A stretch of DNA of 64,000 nt from Oscillospiraceae bacterium (GTDB lineage: Bacteria > Bacillota > Clostridia > Oscillospirales > Acutalibacteraceae): the NCBI GenBank assembly GCA_910574995.1, contig CAJTCS010000006.1, positions 17,979 to 81,978 on the forward strand, given 5' to 3'. Below the pieces are notes generated by a model. The model had not been told where the DNA came from. It worked only from the letters and a program-made list of their open reading frames with translations, and did not search any database. Both the position numbers and the translations under genes were made by a program. This document shows positions 62,145 through 64,000 of the stretch, one piece after another; the stretch's first letter is position 1; each line of letters opens with the position of its first letter.

Positions 62145-64000
62145 GTGGCGAACCTGGTAACAAAATTCGGCTACCTGAAGCCCGGCGCCCGCCAGGGCCG
62201 GGGCGGCTACGTCAAGTACATTGCCACCCGCGACGGTGTGGAGAAGCTGGATGACTCCCAGCGCCTGGCCCCGGCCACAGCAAAGCAACGGCAATTCATC
62301 GAAGAGCTGCTGCGGGACTTCCCTGACTGCAAGGAGATGCTGGAGTATGAGGACTACGCCTCCAAGCAGACCATCGGCGCGGCTTCGGACTTCATTTCAC
62401 GAGCTGTGGAGGATAACGCCCACAAAATTCTGGATTCCAAGACCTATGCGGACTACATCGCCACCCGCCCCCGCGCGGAACGCTTCGGCAGCCATGGGCT
62501 GTTCACGGACAGCGGTGTGCAGGTGGACTTGCAGAGGGTATCGGATGATTTGAACCAGCACAAGGGGAACGTGTGGACAATCATAATTTCCTTGCGGCGC
62601 GAGGACGCCGTGCGCCTGGGCTTCGACCACGGCTCCCGCTGGCGTGATATGCTGCGCACACAGACCCAGGCGCTGTCGGAGAACCTCAAGATACCCCTGG
62701 AGCATCTCAAGTGGTTCGCGGCTTTTCACGATGAATCTCATCACCCGCATATACACCTCATCGCCTACTCCGAGCTGGAGAACGAGGGCTACCTTTCCAA
62801 GCAAGGCGTGATGAAGCTGCGCTCGGCCTTTGGCCGGGATATCTTCGCCCAAGACCTGCTGTGCGTCTATGACCAACAGACCGCCTATCGGGACGATTTG
62901 CGGCAGGTAAGCCGGGAGAAGGTGGAGGAACTTGTGGGGCAGATCAGGGCCGGGCAGTACGATGGCGTGGGCTTGGAAATGCAACTGGCAACACTGGCCC
63001 GGCGGCTGGCGCGGACGAAAGGCAAGAAGGTTTACGGGTATCTCCCAGCAGGCACAAAAAAGCTGGTGGATGCTATCGTGGACGATCTGGCGACAGACAG
63101 CCGCATCGCGGAACTCTATGACCTGTGGTATCAGCAGCGGGAGCGGATTATCCAGACCTACTCCAGCCACCTGCCGGAACGAGTACCCCTCTCCCATAAT
63201 GAGGATTTCAAAGCTGTGCGCAATGCCGTGGTCAAGGCAGCGGTGGGGCTGATGGAGATGGAAAGGGGTAGGCAAAATCCCTGTGAGGAAGATACACCTC
63301 TATCCCCTGCTGACGGGCCGTTGGAATTTGAACCTTCCTCCCCCGGCCAGAGCCGAGGAAAAAAGAAAAGCTGGTGGACCGACACATACACGCGGGCCCG
63401 GCAGTATCTCTACGGGACAGACGATACGCCCCGCGATCTGGAAAAGGCCGCTGCCCTCTTGACCGCTGAAGCGCAGAAAGGCAACGGCTTTGCCATGTAC
63501 GATTTGGGCAAAATCCATCTGGACAAAGAACAGGGGGGCGCGGCGCAGGAATGGTTCCGTAAGGCACACAGGGCTTTTCTGACAAAAGAATCCCATGCGA
63601 GAAAGCCCGGCTATTTGCGGTACCGCATCGGCAAACTGTATGCCCTGGGGCATGGCGTAGAGCAGGATTTTTCCGCAGCCGCCCGCTGGTATGGGAAAGC
63701 GTTGCGGGAGGAAAACCCCTTTGCGGCTTACGCCCTGGGGTGCTTGTATCTCCGGGGCCAGGGGGTGGAGCAGAACGATGCGCAGGCATTTGACTTGTTC
63801 TATCAGGCGGCAAACCATGAAGAAAAGCCCAATGCCTATGCCGCATATGAACTTGGAAAAATGTACGAACGGGGCATAGGCATACAGGCGGACGAACCCG
63901 CAGCCCATGAGTGGTACCGGCAGGCTTACGCAGGCTTCCTGTCTATAGAGAAACAGTTTGCGGAGGACAAATTGTATTACCGGCTGGGGCACATGAACCT
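62145..64000 (+). CDS. MobP-type relaxase with C-terminal Sel1-like repeats, 3' end outside window
   Basis: An open frame of 618 residues to the right edge. It starts at GTG 62145 after AGGGGTGA: ANLVTKFGYLKPGARQGRGG. The relaxase histidine motif is FAAFHDESHHPHIHLIAY near residue 195-212, with the H-x-H of MobP proteins. A helical linker leads to at least four Sel1-like repeats (RIGKLYALGHGVEQD, AYALGCLYLRGQGVEQNDA, AYELGKMYERGIGIQADEPA). The relaxase nicks oriT and leads the strand through the T4SS. Sel1 repeats usually bind proteins and are an uncommon addition to relaxases; such a form (MobP3-like) is seen on clostridial elements. Confidence 0.9.
   Translation, partial: MANLVTKFGYLKPGARQGRGGYVKYIATRDGVEKLDDSQRLAPATAKQRQFIEELLRDFPDCKEMLEYEDYASKQTIGAASDFISRAVEDNAHKILDSKTYADYIATRPRAERFGSHGLFTDSGVQVDLQRVSDDLNQHKGNVWTIIISLRREDAVRLGFDHGSRWRDMLRTQTQALSENLKIPLEHLKWFAAFHDESHHPHIHLIAYSELENEGYLSKQGVMKLRSAFGRDIFAQDLLCVYDQQTAYRDDLRQVSREKVEELVGQIRAGQYDGVGLEMQLATLARRLARTKGKKVYGYLPAGTKKLVDAIVDDLATDSRIAELYDLWYQQRERIIQTYSSHLPERVPLSHNEDFKAVRNAVVKAAVGLMEMERGRQNPCEEDTPLSPADGPLEFEPSSPGQSRGKKKSWWTDTYTRARQYLYGTDDTPRDLEKAAALLTAEAQKGNGFAMYDLGKIHLDKEQGGAAQEWFRKAHRAFLTKESHARKPGYLRYRIGKLYALGHGVEQDFSAAARWYGKALREENPFAAYALGCLYLRGQGVEQNDAQAFDLFYQAANHEEKPNAYAAYELGKMYERGIGIQADEPAAHEWYRQAYAGFLSIEKQFAEDKLYYRLGHMN

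Overview
The window looks like the chromosome of an anaerobic, spore-forming, fairly GC-rich Firmicute of the Clostridia. The signs are a sigG fragment, rubredoxin, GTP-type PEP carboxykinase, a dgt-dnaG-rpoD block, a canonical rpoB-rpoC-rpsL-rpsG-fusA-tuf run, a Gram-positive tmRNA and AGGAGG-type ribosome binding sites. Family-level placement (for example Oscillospiraceae-like) is inference only.

Layout. (1) About 1-12,700 is the right-hand part of a mobile element. It holds a truncated MFS transporter, a minimal nucleotidyltransferase with a damaged HEPN partner, a regulator fusing an XRE helix-turn-helix to a degenerate PurM/AIR-synthase domain, and a three-gene ABC-2 exporter. Then come a 5'-truncated VWA protein, two type II toxin-antitoxin pairs, ParM/ParR segregation genes, a sigma factor with its small helix-turn-helix partner, a hairpin-rich non-coding stretch and a large serine recombinase. 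(2) The recombinase lies next to a sigG gene cut just after its conserved STYxVPM segment, so the element appears to sit inside the forespore sigma factor gene. (3) About 13,400-41,900 is ordinary core chromosome: sugar isomerase, GNAT, rubredoxin, pckG, rpmE, YigZ, dgt, dnaG, rpoD, an Rrf2 regulator, the str operon, hisH-hisF, a MATE exporter, a PHP protein and ssrA. (4) From just past the ssrA 3' end to the right edge is a second element, an ICE. It carries DUF4314, an adenine methylase, AbrB and SpoVG regulators, an SLH protein, a 1,764-residue VaFE/SpaA surface protein, T4SS parts with an embedded sortase B, a split cytosine methyltransferase, an amidoligase, a relaxosome protein and a MobP-type relaxase with Sel1 repeats that runs off the edge.

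How the parts may work together. The left element has maintenance functions (two toxin-antitoxin systems, ParMR) and a site-specific recombinase whose target is a sporulation gene; precise excision would restore sigG, as the skin element does for sigK. The right element has the conjugation machinery: membrane pore proteins, VirB4 ATPase, relaxosome and relaxase. It also has wall-anchored surface proteins that could help mating contact, and two DNA methylases that could protect incoming DNA.

The observations I consider most worth following are: the sigG interruption; the cytosine methyltransferase whose two halves overlap by 338 bases in different frames, the second half having its own ribosome binding site; the XRE-PurM-like regulator beside an ABC-2 exporter; the hairpin-rich RNA-like region before the recombinase; and the repeat cluster before the relaxosome genes.
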